Below the pieces are notes generated by a model. The model was not told the origin of the DNA. It ran no database searches and was given only the letters and a program-made list of their open reading frames with translations. A stretch of DNA of 64,000 bases from Plasmodium brasilianum (lineage: Eukaryota > Apicomplexa > Aconoidasida > Haemosporida > Plasmodiidae): the NCBI RefSeq assembly GCF_023973825.1, contig NC_090125.1, positions 3,445,412 through 3,509,411 of the forward strand. The letters run 5' to 3'. Both the position numbers and the translations under genes were made by a program. Shown here piece by piece: positions 47,394 to 60,100 of the stretch. The stretch's first letter is position 1. Each line of letters starts with the position of its first letter.

Positions 47394-48112
47394 AGTTTCT
47401 ATAATTTGAATGATGAAATATAAATAATAGAAAATATGGTGAATTACAAAAGAGAAAATATTTCCAAAGGAAAAGTGAGATACATCTTTTTTATAAAATC
47501 GAATATTCACATTTTTTAAGGAACAAAAGAAAATTAGACGTACTTTAGAAAAAATGGTTTAATTTTTATATTATATTTGTTAATGTTTCTTTAAAATGAA
47601 TTTATTCGCAATTTATAAATAATACAAAAAAAAAAATTTAACATAAAAAAGAATACCTTTTAAGTGTTTGATATTAAACATTTATTATTGTACCCTTAAG
47701 TGTGTAGGTGTACAAGTGAAGGCGATCCATTGTCACAACATGGAAACCAAAAAAAAAAAGATATATGTTGTACATAAATATATATATATATATATATATA
47801 TAACAAAAATTATTAAGAAATGTTAAGTAACATAGAAAAATATTAGAATAGAAGTACATATATATAGGAGGAAAATAGAGTAGGTAAAGAATGCTGGATT
47901 ATACAAAGGTCGGCGAAATAAGTACACTAAACAAAATATGTACAGTGAACAAAATATGCATACTAAACAAAATACGTATATTGAACAAAATATATGTAAT
48001 GCCCAAAATATGTACAATGAACAAAATATGAACACTGAACAAAATGGATTTTTCGCAATGGCAAATTATTACATTTAGTTTATAAGCAAAAACTAGTGCA
48101 ATCATTTTTGTG
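47394..48112. other. Convergent region between COX11 and CRMP4, with 18-bp repeats
   Basis: AT-rich; a TA run at about 47778-47802 and six 18-bp tandem units at 47932-48039. The repeat is open in several frames because its period is a multiple of three. Confidence 0.6.
47932..48039. repeat. Six-copy 18-bp tandem repeat
   Basis: Six head-to-tail 18-bp units of the form CAAAATATGTACANTGAA, with a partial seventh (CAAAATGG). In one plus-strand frame each unit reads Q-N-M-Y-x-E or close to it, and the frame runs from 47884 to a stop at about 48078. It ends just outside the CRMP4 stop codon, which is on the other strand. Confidence 0.88.
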
Positions 48113-51100
48113 CTACTCCTTTTTTGAATGATTCAATTTATATGTACCTTCATTTTGTAAAAGAGAGAATATGTAATTAATATCATCGTCCACATTTCCC
48201 CCACTTCCATTTTTTCCCCTCGAAGCTGCTAACATGTTTCTTATATATTGTGACCTATTGTTTGCTTCAATACATTCTTCTAAACTACTAATTTTGCATA
48301 ATAACTCTTCTTCCAGTTTTCTTCTTTTATTTAATTCTTCTTTATAGTAATAATATTTTTGAACTCTCATTTTTTCAGTAGTATCTCCCTTATTTATTTC
48401 ATTATCAATTTCTTCTATTTCTAACTTTATTTCGTCTCTTAATTTATTAATATAAAAGATAAGACTTTTTTCAAATTTTATATATTTTTCATGGTAAAGC
48501 TCATATAATTTAAAAAACACACTCAAATCCATTGCTCTTAAAGTCTTCATAGCTATGTACAATTCAAATAGTGAAATTAGGATATTAAAAGAATCTTGAT
48601 TAAACATTTCTGACGTAAAAACATCCAATGAATAATTAAAAATGCTTTCCAAATTGTCAAAACACTCTTTTTCCTTAACTTGATGAGAATTTTCTTTCCC
48701 AATATTTTCATATTTTTTTTTTTCCTTTTTTTTAACCTTTTTTTTTTTTTTTTCCTTTTTTTTTAAATAGTTTAAAACGTCCATTTCTACATTTTCGGCA
48801 CTATTTTTCTTAGTATTATTTACTTCACATTTAGGAAAATTGGATGAGTTACTATCATTTCCAGAAGATATGTCTCTTCTTAGGTCTTCATTCTTAACTA
48901 CTTTTTTTTCATCTGCGTGTATTCTATTTTTTAAACTCCCCATATTTTTATATGATCCATAGCTACGGCTAATTTTTATTTCTGTATTTTCAAAACTATT
49001 TTTTTTTTCAAGCATTTCAATAGATCCTTCATTTGTGTAATTATTCTGGTTGTGTTCTTTGGAAAGATCACGTTTCCTCTTTGCCTGAACGAATTGATCA
49101 CATTTGTAAAATAACGGAATAAATATAAATTCGTCTACATTCATATATATTTGATCTATGCTATTTGGTAGAATTATATTTGTTCTATTAATTTTTTTAA
49201 TCCATGATATATAAACGAAAGCAAACCTTATAGAAAAATCAAACCAGTTTTCATATATGGAGCATGAATTTGATGCGTCCAAAAATTTATCAATAATTTC
49301 TATTATTGCCAATACAAAATATTTAATATTTTTTTTTATTCGTTTATCTCTTACATAACTTGGAATTATATGACAAAAGTTTCTTTTTTGGTTTTTTGAT
49401 TTATTACCATCAAAGTCAAAACAAAATTTATTTTCATAAGGCATTTGAAATAGCAAATCTTCATTTTGTTCATCATACCATATAAGTGCTCCCATTTGGG
49501 TATTTATGGGCAAATTGTTTTTTTTAATAAAGAACACTTCCTTTTTCTTATTTTCCTCCATTTCATTCTTTTGTTTTCTATCCTTCATTGTAGTTGTGTT
49601 TAAGTTAAGATTATACCTTTTTATAATATTCTCTATTGGCTCAAATTTCATATTTTCTTTAGACATATATTTTGAATTATTTTGAAAATCTCTATTACCT
49701 GTAAATTCTGATATTTTTTTTTTTTGATTTTTATTTAAAAAAAATTTTATTTTATTCATAATTTTGTAGTAAATTTTATAATTTTTATTTTTAATATTAT
49801 TTGAGTCGTAACCAACAGTCTTTATATCAATTATTGTAATTGTACGTATAAAATGCCTAGACATTATTATTTCCCTTACTATATTGTAAAGCATATACAG
49901 GTGATAAGAAAGAATTATTAAAATAGGAAACAGAAAAAATTTTTCATAATTCCAATAAAAGCTACCCCAAATAATCAGTGATATGAAAATATTTAATACA
50001 CTACCTACATGTAAGGATTTATTAAGAATATTGAAAGATCTTCCATCAAATGGATTTGAATGTATTTCTAAAATTGCAAATATAGTTAAAATTAAAGTAA
50101 CTAGGACAATATAATAAATGTTGTAGTGAATATTAAAGGCTATAACACAAACTAAAATTATATTTTTCAGTAAGAATATGAACTCAAATATTTCCTTACC
50201 TTGTCTATAACCTGATAATAAATTTCTTAGTAAAATATTGAATATGTTAACATTCTTCCTATTAGAATATAAAAATAATAAAACTAACCATGTACTAATA
50301 TAAAAAAATAAGACCAGGAAAAGTACAATATTACCTACAAGAAATGAATTAGAAGATATCTTGCATTCTTGAGTAGTCAAATAAGCTAAGTATGATTCTG
50401 TTTTTTGTGATTTGTATTTTATTGGTTTGCAATAAAAAAGTTGAATTGTTTCCAAGAGAACATAAGGTAAAGATAGTGCAACCATTAAGACATAACAAGG
50501 TAGTGTGTCCTTCAAAAATATTAAAAACTTTTTTCTTAACTTTTCATTTTTTCTATGAAAAAAATGCCATGGACCAAAAATTCTTTTATCATAAATATAA
50601 TCAATAGTTTCATTTAAAAATATATTGTACATCTTATTATCTCTTTTTACGTACTTTAATTCATATTTAAAATCTTTCTCATTTTTTTCGCATCTATATA
50701 AAGAATTTTCATGAATTTCATCTCGGGCATATTTGAGTTCATTTTCCCCTGTAATATTGACGTTTTTTCTTTTCAAAAGATTCATATAATTTATATTCCT
50801 TTCCACAAAATTGTCATTTTGTTCTATGTTTTTTTCCTTATTATGATCACAATTTTTTTCTATATCATGGATTTGTGCTGCTTCATTAGAGAGCTGCTCC
50901 TCTTTATTTTTTTTTTGTATACTAAATATATATATTTTTTTTTTTTTTTTTTTTTGGAATCTTTTTTTTATTTTGTTGATCATTTAGATGGTTTGCGTTG
51001 TATTTTCCTTTTAATTCTGGAATTTCAGGTAACAGTTGCTCGAACAGCTGTATTTTGTTTTTGTAGAAAAGTTTAAGTATTTGAATAATAACATATAGTA

Positions 51101-54100
51101 GAACAGTTATTAATAATGCATCAAAAAAAGGAGCAAAAATATTCATATATTTCTGAATGTACCATATTTTATTATAAGATATATCAATATTATAATAATC
51201 AAGAAAGCAACCGACCCTCACATAATACGAAAAAAACTTCAAATGACAAAGAAATACGGTCTTATATATATACCAATATTTTGTAATAAATGAACTTATA
51301 TTTGGAGAAAAAAATCCATAGGCAATAAAGGTAAAAGAACAGTTAAACCAAATCTTCATTAAAGTTCCGCTAACATATAATTTATTAAAATGACAACTAT
51401 AATTTAATGAAACTATAAGGATAACAATGATATAATATATAAGTTTTAATAGTATAATATGTATTATCTCATAAAATAAATTTCTACACCTGTAACAATT
51501 TGATTTAAAATAGTTCATGTCAAAATTTTTTGCACAATTATTACATTGATATCCAGTAGAACCTTCAGCGCATAAATTCGTTATGGTTCCTAGGCACCTA
51601 TCCGGTATAGTACATGCGTGAATGTCAGGTAATCTTTCAAATTTATTGTTTTTTTTCTTTAATTCATTTGCCTCTTCTACATATTTATTAAACATTTCTT
51701 CTAATAAGTATTGAGTGTCGTTACTTAGATGGTTTCTAAGAATTTTACTGCTTTCTAAGAACGATGACGCTACATTTTGTGTAGTTTGTAAGGTAGATGA
51801 AAATTTGTTTTGTATATCTGAATGAATAATCTTTTTGAAATAATTTGTGGTTATTTCACCATTGCTCTTTTTTAAAATTTTATATGTATTTTCATTCTGA
51901 ATAAAAGATAAGGCATCCCCTGGATTAAATAAAGTATTATGTGTTCCTTTTTTATTATTTATATTCGATTTCTTCTTAAGCGCATTTTTTTCGGTTATCT
52001 GTTCAATGAATTCTTTATTTAAATATAGTTTCTGACTCTTTTCGAAGAAAAAATAATTCTTGCTTTCAATATTTTTTTGAATAAATAAGAGTAAATTATA
52101 ATATGGATATGTGTATTTGAAATCATTATTATCATCTAAAGGATTCCATTTTTTATTAGTATTTTTCTCCTTATAAACAGCGTAATATCCATGAATAGGA
52201 TAAGGGTTTTCATGATCTAAAACATTTATATTATTATATGCTCTATCTTTTAATAGTTTCAAAAATAAGTAAACATTAAAACCTCTATTGCATATAGCTC
52301 CTTTGGGGCAAATTTTACAACTTTTTTTATATGCATTACTTCTGGTTTCTTCGTCTTCTGGAGTTACAAAATAATAATTATTTTTACAGAAACACTGATT
52401 TTCATATGATGAACCTACAAACGTTGTGGAAAAATGTGGGCATACTCCTGAACAACTATTATCATATTCATTTTCTTTAAAGGTATTAGGTGGACAAGGA
52501 AAACATTCTACTGTATTTTCCTTTGAAGTTCTTAAAATTTTTCCATGAATACATACACAATTGCTTAATGAACTTCTCTGCTTAATTCCTTGGGGTATAA
52601 CTAGCTCTTTGGGGCATTTTTTCGGTAACGTATGAAATTTACCCTCTAAAATAGTGTTGTTAAAAAGGATGTTCGATTCCAACCCCCCTTCACAATAATG
52701 ATTATCGAGAGAGCATGGTCTACAAACTGCTATATCGCGATTTAATATTTTGTTAACAATGTTATCATCTTTTCCATTCACATTATTCAAACTAATTTTT
52801 GCTATTTCGGTAGTGTAATATATATTAGTATCTTTCTTTTTTGGAACAATAAAATATTGATCTTTAATATTTTTATAATTAATTTTCTCTGAATTAATAA
52901 AATTTTGTAAGGAATCAAAAGTAAGATAACTTCCTGGAGTACAAGAACAATCATTAATATTAGTAGAGCCCATATGAGTTGTTGAAAAGCTTAAGGGGCA
53001 ATTTTCGCACTTAAAATTTCCTATTGAGTTTTTGAATGTACCTCTTTCACAAACTGAACATCTATGAGATACAATTCCTATATATGAATAGCCTTGTAAG
53101 CATAAGCATTTATCTACATTTGAAGCTAAACTTACTACTGTTGTAGAATTAGTTGGACAGGATATCAAATATGGGGTATTAATTCCTGGACAAAATTTTC
53201 CTATAAAACATCCAATTACTTGGTAGTATTTATAAAGTAAATACTTTCTGTCTCTATTGATTGAACATGTAAAAATAATGTTTTTTCCGTTTCTTAATAT
53301 ATAGTCTGTGTATGTTATGATATTTCTTATAATTATACTATTTTCCACATTTTCATTTAAAAATTTGTCTAAATTCGAAGATGTATAATCATATATATTT
53401 TGGTAATAAAACAGTTTGCACTTAAAATATCCAACAATTTTCTTCTGGTTGTTTTTTAAAAATACCTGTGTATATTCTACATTTTTCCTTGAAAATTCTA
53501 CCCCGGTACAATATACATTTGTTTTGCAGTTATTTATACAGGATTCTAAATTGGGTTTATATGTAACTGTAAAGTTGGGATTTTTTTTTAAATGCATATT
53601 TATATGACAGGTAACGTTCAACATTCTATCAGATTCCCACTTATAGTTTTCTTCTATATTTTTAAGAAGTACAGTATACATATAAAATAAAGATGTTCGT
53701 TCTAAGAACCCAAGATTTCTTAGATTTTTCAATGTGTACTTATTATTCTGAGCATTTTGTTGATTGTTTCTAGTTTTATTATGCAAATTTCTATTTGATT
53801 TATTACCTACATTATCAGAAAATTTTTTAAAATTATGGTTTAAAAATAGATCATAAACGTCGTCATCAAAAGTCCCTTCATTATTCTCAAAATAACTATA
53901 AATTCTATTTTCAGAATTTACATCAAATTTATACCTTAAATATGCTATATCTATGTTTCTGAACATAAGGAGAAAATATCCTTCTTTTGGTAAACAATTA
54001 ATTATCGACTGAGAACCTTCTGACAATGTATAGGTATCATTTGGACATGGTAAACAAAACTCATCCGATATGTTATGTTTAAAAAAATTCTTTGGGCAAA

Positions 54101-57100
54101 CTTTGCAGATCAATTTTTTATGATACTCATTTCTTCTTTCGTTCAGAGATCCATATCCTCTCTTACACTGACAATCAAAAATAGAAGAAGCATTTTTTAT
54201 ATTTACAACAGAATTTTTTGGACAACCTTTTGGACCCTTTGAAAATCCTTCACAATATCTACTATTGCAGGGTATACATTTGTTCTTTTTAATATCAATA
54301 AAATACCCGCTTTCACAAAATAAACAATTAGTTGGATTGGGTGTATCAACTTCAATTGAAAAAATGTGTGTATTTTGACCATAATTATTATTTTTTAATA
54401 CGTTTAAACTATCATTGTTAAGAGGTATAAAATTAATATAATTTCCTTCTGCGTTATTTTTATCATAATACGCATATTGCAATAATTTATCTTGTAAAAC
54501 AAAGTCTTCATGATAACTATACATAGTGTTCGTTAAACCATAATTATGTTCATTTGCAATTGAAAAAATATTTTTATCCAAGTACTTCGGATTACATAAG
54601 GAGCAGTAAATAACATCGCCAGTAACCTTAGCAATAGATGCGCAATAAGAACAATTTCCATTATTATTATTGTATATAAAATTTTCTTTACACTTACAAT
54701 CTATGGCAGATTTAGATCCTTCTGGCGATGTTTTATTTTTATCACACATTGTTGTTATTTCATTACCAGGACAATAATGATTTTTTAAGCATAAGATACA
54801 TTTATCTTTTTTTCTATAATATCCTTCAATACATTTGCAAAGCATTTCTTCATAACTCTTAGCTCCATATGTAATACTTTCCTCATTGATAAGACATCCT
54901 TTGATACATACAAAATTTCCTGTAGATGTCTTGTAATATCCTGGCTTACATTGTTCACAACTTGAAGATTTTTCTGAATACTCATATCCAGGTGAACATA
55001 AACAGTCTGTTATTAATTTTGATCCACTCTTCAATGTAGATGTATTTTTTCTATATTTATCACATTTCTCACATTTTAGTTTCTCTCCATCCCAAAAGGT
55101 ACCTATTGGACAGCTTTCACAAATACGTTTTTTTATATTAAACTCTTTACCTATATCACAGTAAGAATATAAATTTTTATATGTATTAATTTTATACTGA
55201 AAATGACTTTTTGCAAAAATTTTCAATTGGAAAATTCCAAAATAATTCAATTTTCCTGTTATGATTCCTGTATCATGTGAAATGTTTAAGTTAGTTAATT
55301 CATCTATATTTGTACATTTTCCTTTTGAATTAAGAAAACAAAAAAATATTATAGAATCACTGTATTTGTCAATTTCTGGTACGACATTTAAATTATCATT
55401 AGAATTGTAATTCTTCTGAAAGGTATAATTAAAAGACATATAAAAATATTGATCAAATGAATTAAAATGATAATGATAAAAGAGATTATTATCGTACACC
55501 TGCGATGTAATTATTATTAAATTTTGTTCAATGGCTTCTACCTTATTAATATTATTGTGTTTATATCCTTTCCTTAATTTTAATGCTTTAACTATTTTGT
55601 ATTTCTTTTGATTTAAATCAATAATTTTGATTTCGTTACTTCTCATTTGTGTTACAAATGCTAAATAGTTCCTGTGTGTTGTATATTCAGTTCGTTGTTC
55701 ATGATATAATGAGAAATTTAGCGGATTATTTAACATAAATTTATGAGAAGAAAAGTTATATTCTTCTAATTCTATAATTTCTTTATTTCGCAAGTTATAA
55801 CTAAAAAAATTATGTTTTGTAGAATCCAAAATGTAAAGCAGATTCTCATGTAGATTCATATGCAACGGATATATTATATTTTTTATATCAAGAAAGTCTA
55901 GATTATTAGATAAATAATTCGGAGTTTGTACAACATTTATAAAATTTCTAATATTTGTTTGTATTATGTTATCGTAAATTGACTGATCCATAATTCCAGT
56001 AACACTTCTCTTTTTTCTCATATTTTTATCACTACTTTCTATAAGCATTACGTTGCTATCAATTAAACGTTCCGCCTGCTCATTTGTATTTTTAACGTTG
56101 CATGGAGATACTCTTTTTTGATAATTTTCTTCTTCATTCTTGTTATTTTTTCTGTTTTTGAAAAATTCTAGAAAGTTGTACAAAAATTTTCTTTTTTTTG
56201 ATACTTTTCCTCCGTTTAATAGCTTACGCAGATATTGAGTTAGGCTGTTATTATATATATATTTTTGTAGATAATAATATAATTCTCTAAGGTTATTACT
56301 TATAAGGTTTTTCTTTTTGTTTATTAACGTACCAAGATTTTCTTTTAGTACATTATCATCTGATTGCATTTGTTCCTCTTGTGAATTACCATTCACTATT
56401 GTTTTTGTTCCTTTATTATGTTGTAAAGGAATTATATCAATTTTTTGGTTCTTTGTGTGACTGTTTAATGTGGATAAATTCAAGAAATTTGGATGGACAT
56501 ATTCATTATGATTGTTCTTATTTCCTTTATTGGTATTATTTAACATAACGGCTTCATTTTTAGGTGCGCTCTTATTAGGGAGTAATATTTTCTTAAGTTT
56601 TTCCGGCACTTCTGAATAATAATCACCATGAAATTTTGAGTTGACTGCTATATCTCTAATTCTGATATTATAATTATTATTTGTATGACCAGGTAGGGTA
56701 TCCTTGATAATTGTTTTTTTTTTAAATATACCCATGTTACGCTGGTTTACATTTAATTCTTTATTGTTGATACTCCTCCTTGTTCTTGCTTTAATTATTA
56801 TATTAACTGGAATACCATTAGACAAAATTTGTAATCGTGCTATTTTTTTTAAATATAAATCATTTATATATACAAAATTTTCATCAAAATCCACATCAAC
56901 TGGAAAAAACAAATTGTGTTTCGTTGAAAATGAAAACTTATTATTTTGTGAGTAAAAGAATATATGACTTTTCGTTAAAATTATAGTTCCTTTCGACTTA
57001 CTCTTACAAGATATGAGATGATGATTTTGTAATTCTGGAAATTTCTGATTTAATTTTTCACTTTTTTTTAAAAATATCATTTTTTCCATATCTAATGTGA

Positions 57101-60100
57101 AACTAAAACTATCATTTCTTTTTATAATATATGCACTGTGTAATTTTGCATTTACACAGACATTTAGTATAATATTCATTTTTTCAATATTAGAAGGCAA
57201 ATAGTTATCATCAAAGAATGAATCATTTACTACATAATAATTTGTAATATTTAAAATTCCTACTCCGTAATGCATATTTTGTGTCTTGTCCAATATACAT
57301 ATTTTATAATTATTCATTGTACTTATCTGAATTTTATTAAAAACGATGTAGTTGATTTTTTTATCGAAATGACTATTTTCTATATAGAATAAATTTTTAT
57401 CTATGTTATAACAGCTGTTATTAAATTTTATTATGTATAAAGTATAATGATTATATGGTATGTCTTTTCCGTATATTTTTATTTCAAAAAAAGTATCTTT
57501 CAAATGTATGAGTACATGATTTTTATAAAAGCCTATTTCTTTACGGAATTCTATCATTAAATAATCGTTTCTATTAATTTTGTTCTGAATATTGCTGAAC
57601 TGTTCCATTATTATATTTTGGCCTTTATTATCTTTTTCAAAATTAGGATGATAATTATTTAAAGATTCCAGTAATATTTTTACCTTAGGAACCCAATTGA
57701 TATAATATTCATTATTATCATTATTTTGTACTTCGATATAATCCCCATTATGACAACATAAAACAATTTTCTTTTCATCGAAAAATATTATATTTTCTAA
57801 ATTAAAGTTATTAAATATACCACCTTTACTTTTATAATATACTACTTCGTTTAGATTAATCCTTGGATCTTCACTAATTTTATCTAGAGAAGTTTTTAAT
57901 TTTTCTATTATAGCTTTATTATAATTGGATTCAATATATTTATCATTTACTTTTGCATTGGGATTATCTTCATATTTGATATATAATTGTGAAAAAAAAT
58001 AGTTATAGAAAATATTTTTTTCGAATTTAAAATTTTCTAGGGATAATAATAAATTCCTTTTCCTTCGCATGTTCAGATTCTTTGCATCTATATTCTTTAT
58101 CTCTGAATCAAGTATAAACCCTGATTGACTTAATTCATAATTATAATTAATAGAATTTGAAACTTCAGGTATTTCATTAATTTCTATTCCTTTTAATAAG
58201 AACATGCTTTTACTTCCATAGTAAAATGATCTATAACATACAACGAAATTGAGCTCATTTTTGTAATGCTTCTTAAAAATATTTAATACTTTTGATATGA
58301 AAATGGAGTTATCAAAAACATTACTTTTGAAAAAAGGTACAATAATGGCACTTTGGTTATTCCTATCATTACAAATATTTCTATTGTAATCATTAAAAGA
58401 ATTAAGTGCAACGAACTTTAAAGAATCTTTATTAAAATAATTCAAATTAGTTACTTGATCATTTTGATAGTTATTTTGTATAATTTTTTGATTTACGATA
58501 TTGTTATACACTAAACCTATATATACATAATTTTTTGTATCTTTGCAATTTTCATTATTAAAATAAAAACAATAACATATTTTGATGTATTTTTCCTTAT
58601 CATTGGTTATTTTGTAATTTTTAGAAACCCAAATAAAATTTTCATTTAGGTATTTTACTATTTTACGAGGTTTTCCATATATTTCTATACTTTGTTCCCA
58701 ATTTATTTGATACTTATTATTATCTAAATGAATGGTATCGTCAAATAAATTTGTATTATTGTCATAGGTACATATGGAATTAGCATCAACAAATGTAACT
58801 CTATCATTTATATTTATTAACTCATTTAAAAACTCGAAGGAAAAGTATCCATTAATATCTGTGTGAACTTCTAAAAAGTGTGGACTATTTATTTTAAAGA
58901 AACCAACCTTGGTTAAATAATCACTATCCTCACATTTATCTTTTGAGCACCAGCATACTACAATTCCTTGAGATAAAAAATTAATAATTATGTTATACTT
59001 TTGGTCAAAATCGTCTACCTCTGCTTGGTATGTTAAAAAAAATTTCCTCTGATTTAATTCAATACATAATTTACTTAAATCTTCCATTATATCAACTGGA
59101 AAAATTCTTATTGATCCATTTAACACCTTAGTAGTTTCTAATTTAAGAGAGAAAGGCTTGAGAAATTTTAAGGTAGAATTAATTTTGGGTTCTCTTAATA
59201 TAGCTGTGTGTACACGATATTTCTTAGTTTTAGCAGAATAGGAAATATCAGAATCACAGTATCCTTTCGATAGTTCATAACAAGAACACACAAATAAATT
59301 ATGTGAGCCATCATTATTTTGATAAGAGGTCAAATAAGAATTACTGTCAGCATCTAGAATGACCATTAAATTTTTCCATTTATAACTTGTGATATCATCC
59401 TCTAATTGATCTTCTTCATGATGTTCTAATAATTTTTTAACTGAGTCAACAAGAAAAATCTTTTCACTGTAGCTATTGCTTTTACTGCATGTATCTGTAT
59501 CTCCAAATTTTTCGTAAACGAAACGGATGAATAAATTATATTTTGAATAAAACTGCTTAATTTCAAAACTAAATGGCACACCAGAAATTATTTCGTTTTG
59601 CATATTTTCATTATATATTCCGTAGAATACAACATTGCCAACATTATAATAATATTTATCGTTATTCTTAAAGGATACACATATTTCATAACTTTTTGTT
59701 ATGTCAGTAGGTACAACATTAACTCCCAAATTATAAACTGCGTCTATTAATTGATATTCTATAACTTCTATTTCTTGAGCAACAAGAATACTTCCTTTTT
59801 CACTTTCAAAAATTTTTTCATACTCATTCTTACACTCCTTAGTATCACTTAATGTAAAATAAACAGAGTTCGTATTTATTTTTGATATACTTTTGGTAGT
59901 GTTATGTGCTTCTTTACTTTGACCATTGCTTGTAGGCATTTGATTATTTTTATTATTATCAATCATTTCTTTTCTTTTGGCATTACTAGTAGATATATGT
60001 GACATATCAATTATACTTTTCATTTTTATTATTGTTCTACAAGATATTCCAGAAACGCAGATATATTCATTGTATTCTGTAGGGCCCGGGAAAAAAACAA

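Noticed and set aside
47823..48105. Minus-strand frames rich in I-F-C-S-L-Y repeats after the CRMP4 stop codon
   Set aside because: They are the reverse reading of the 18-bp tandem repeat, which stays open in most frames because its period is divisible by three.
54785..54985. Alternative minus-strand frame inside CRMP4
   Set aside because: Shadow of the cysteine-rich CRMP4 coding sequence in another frame.
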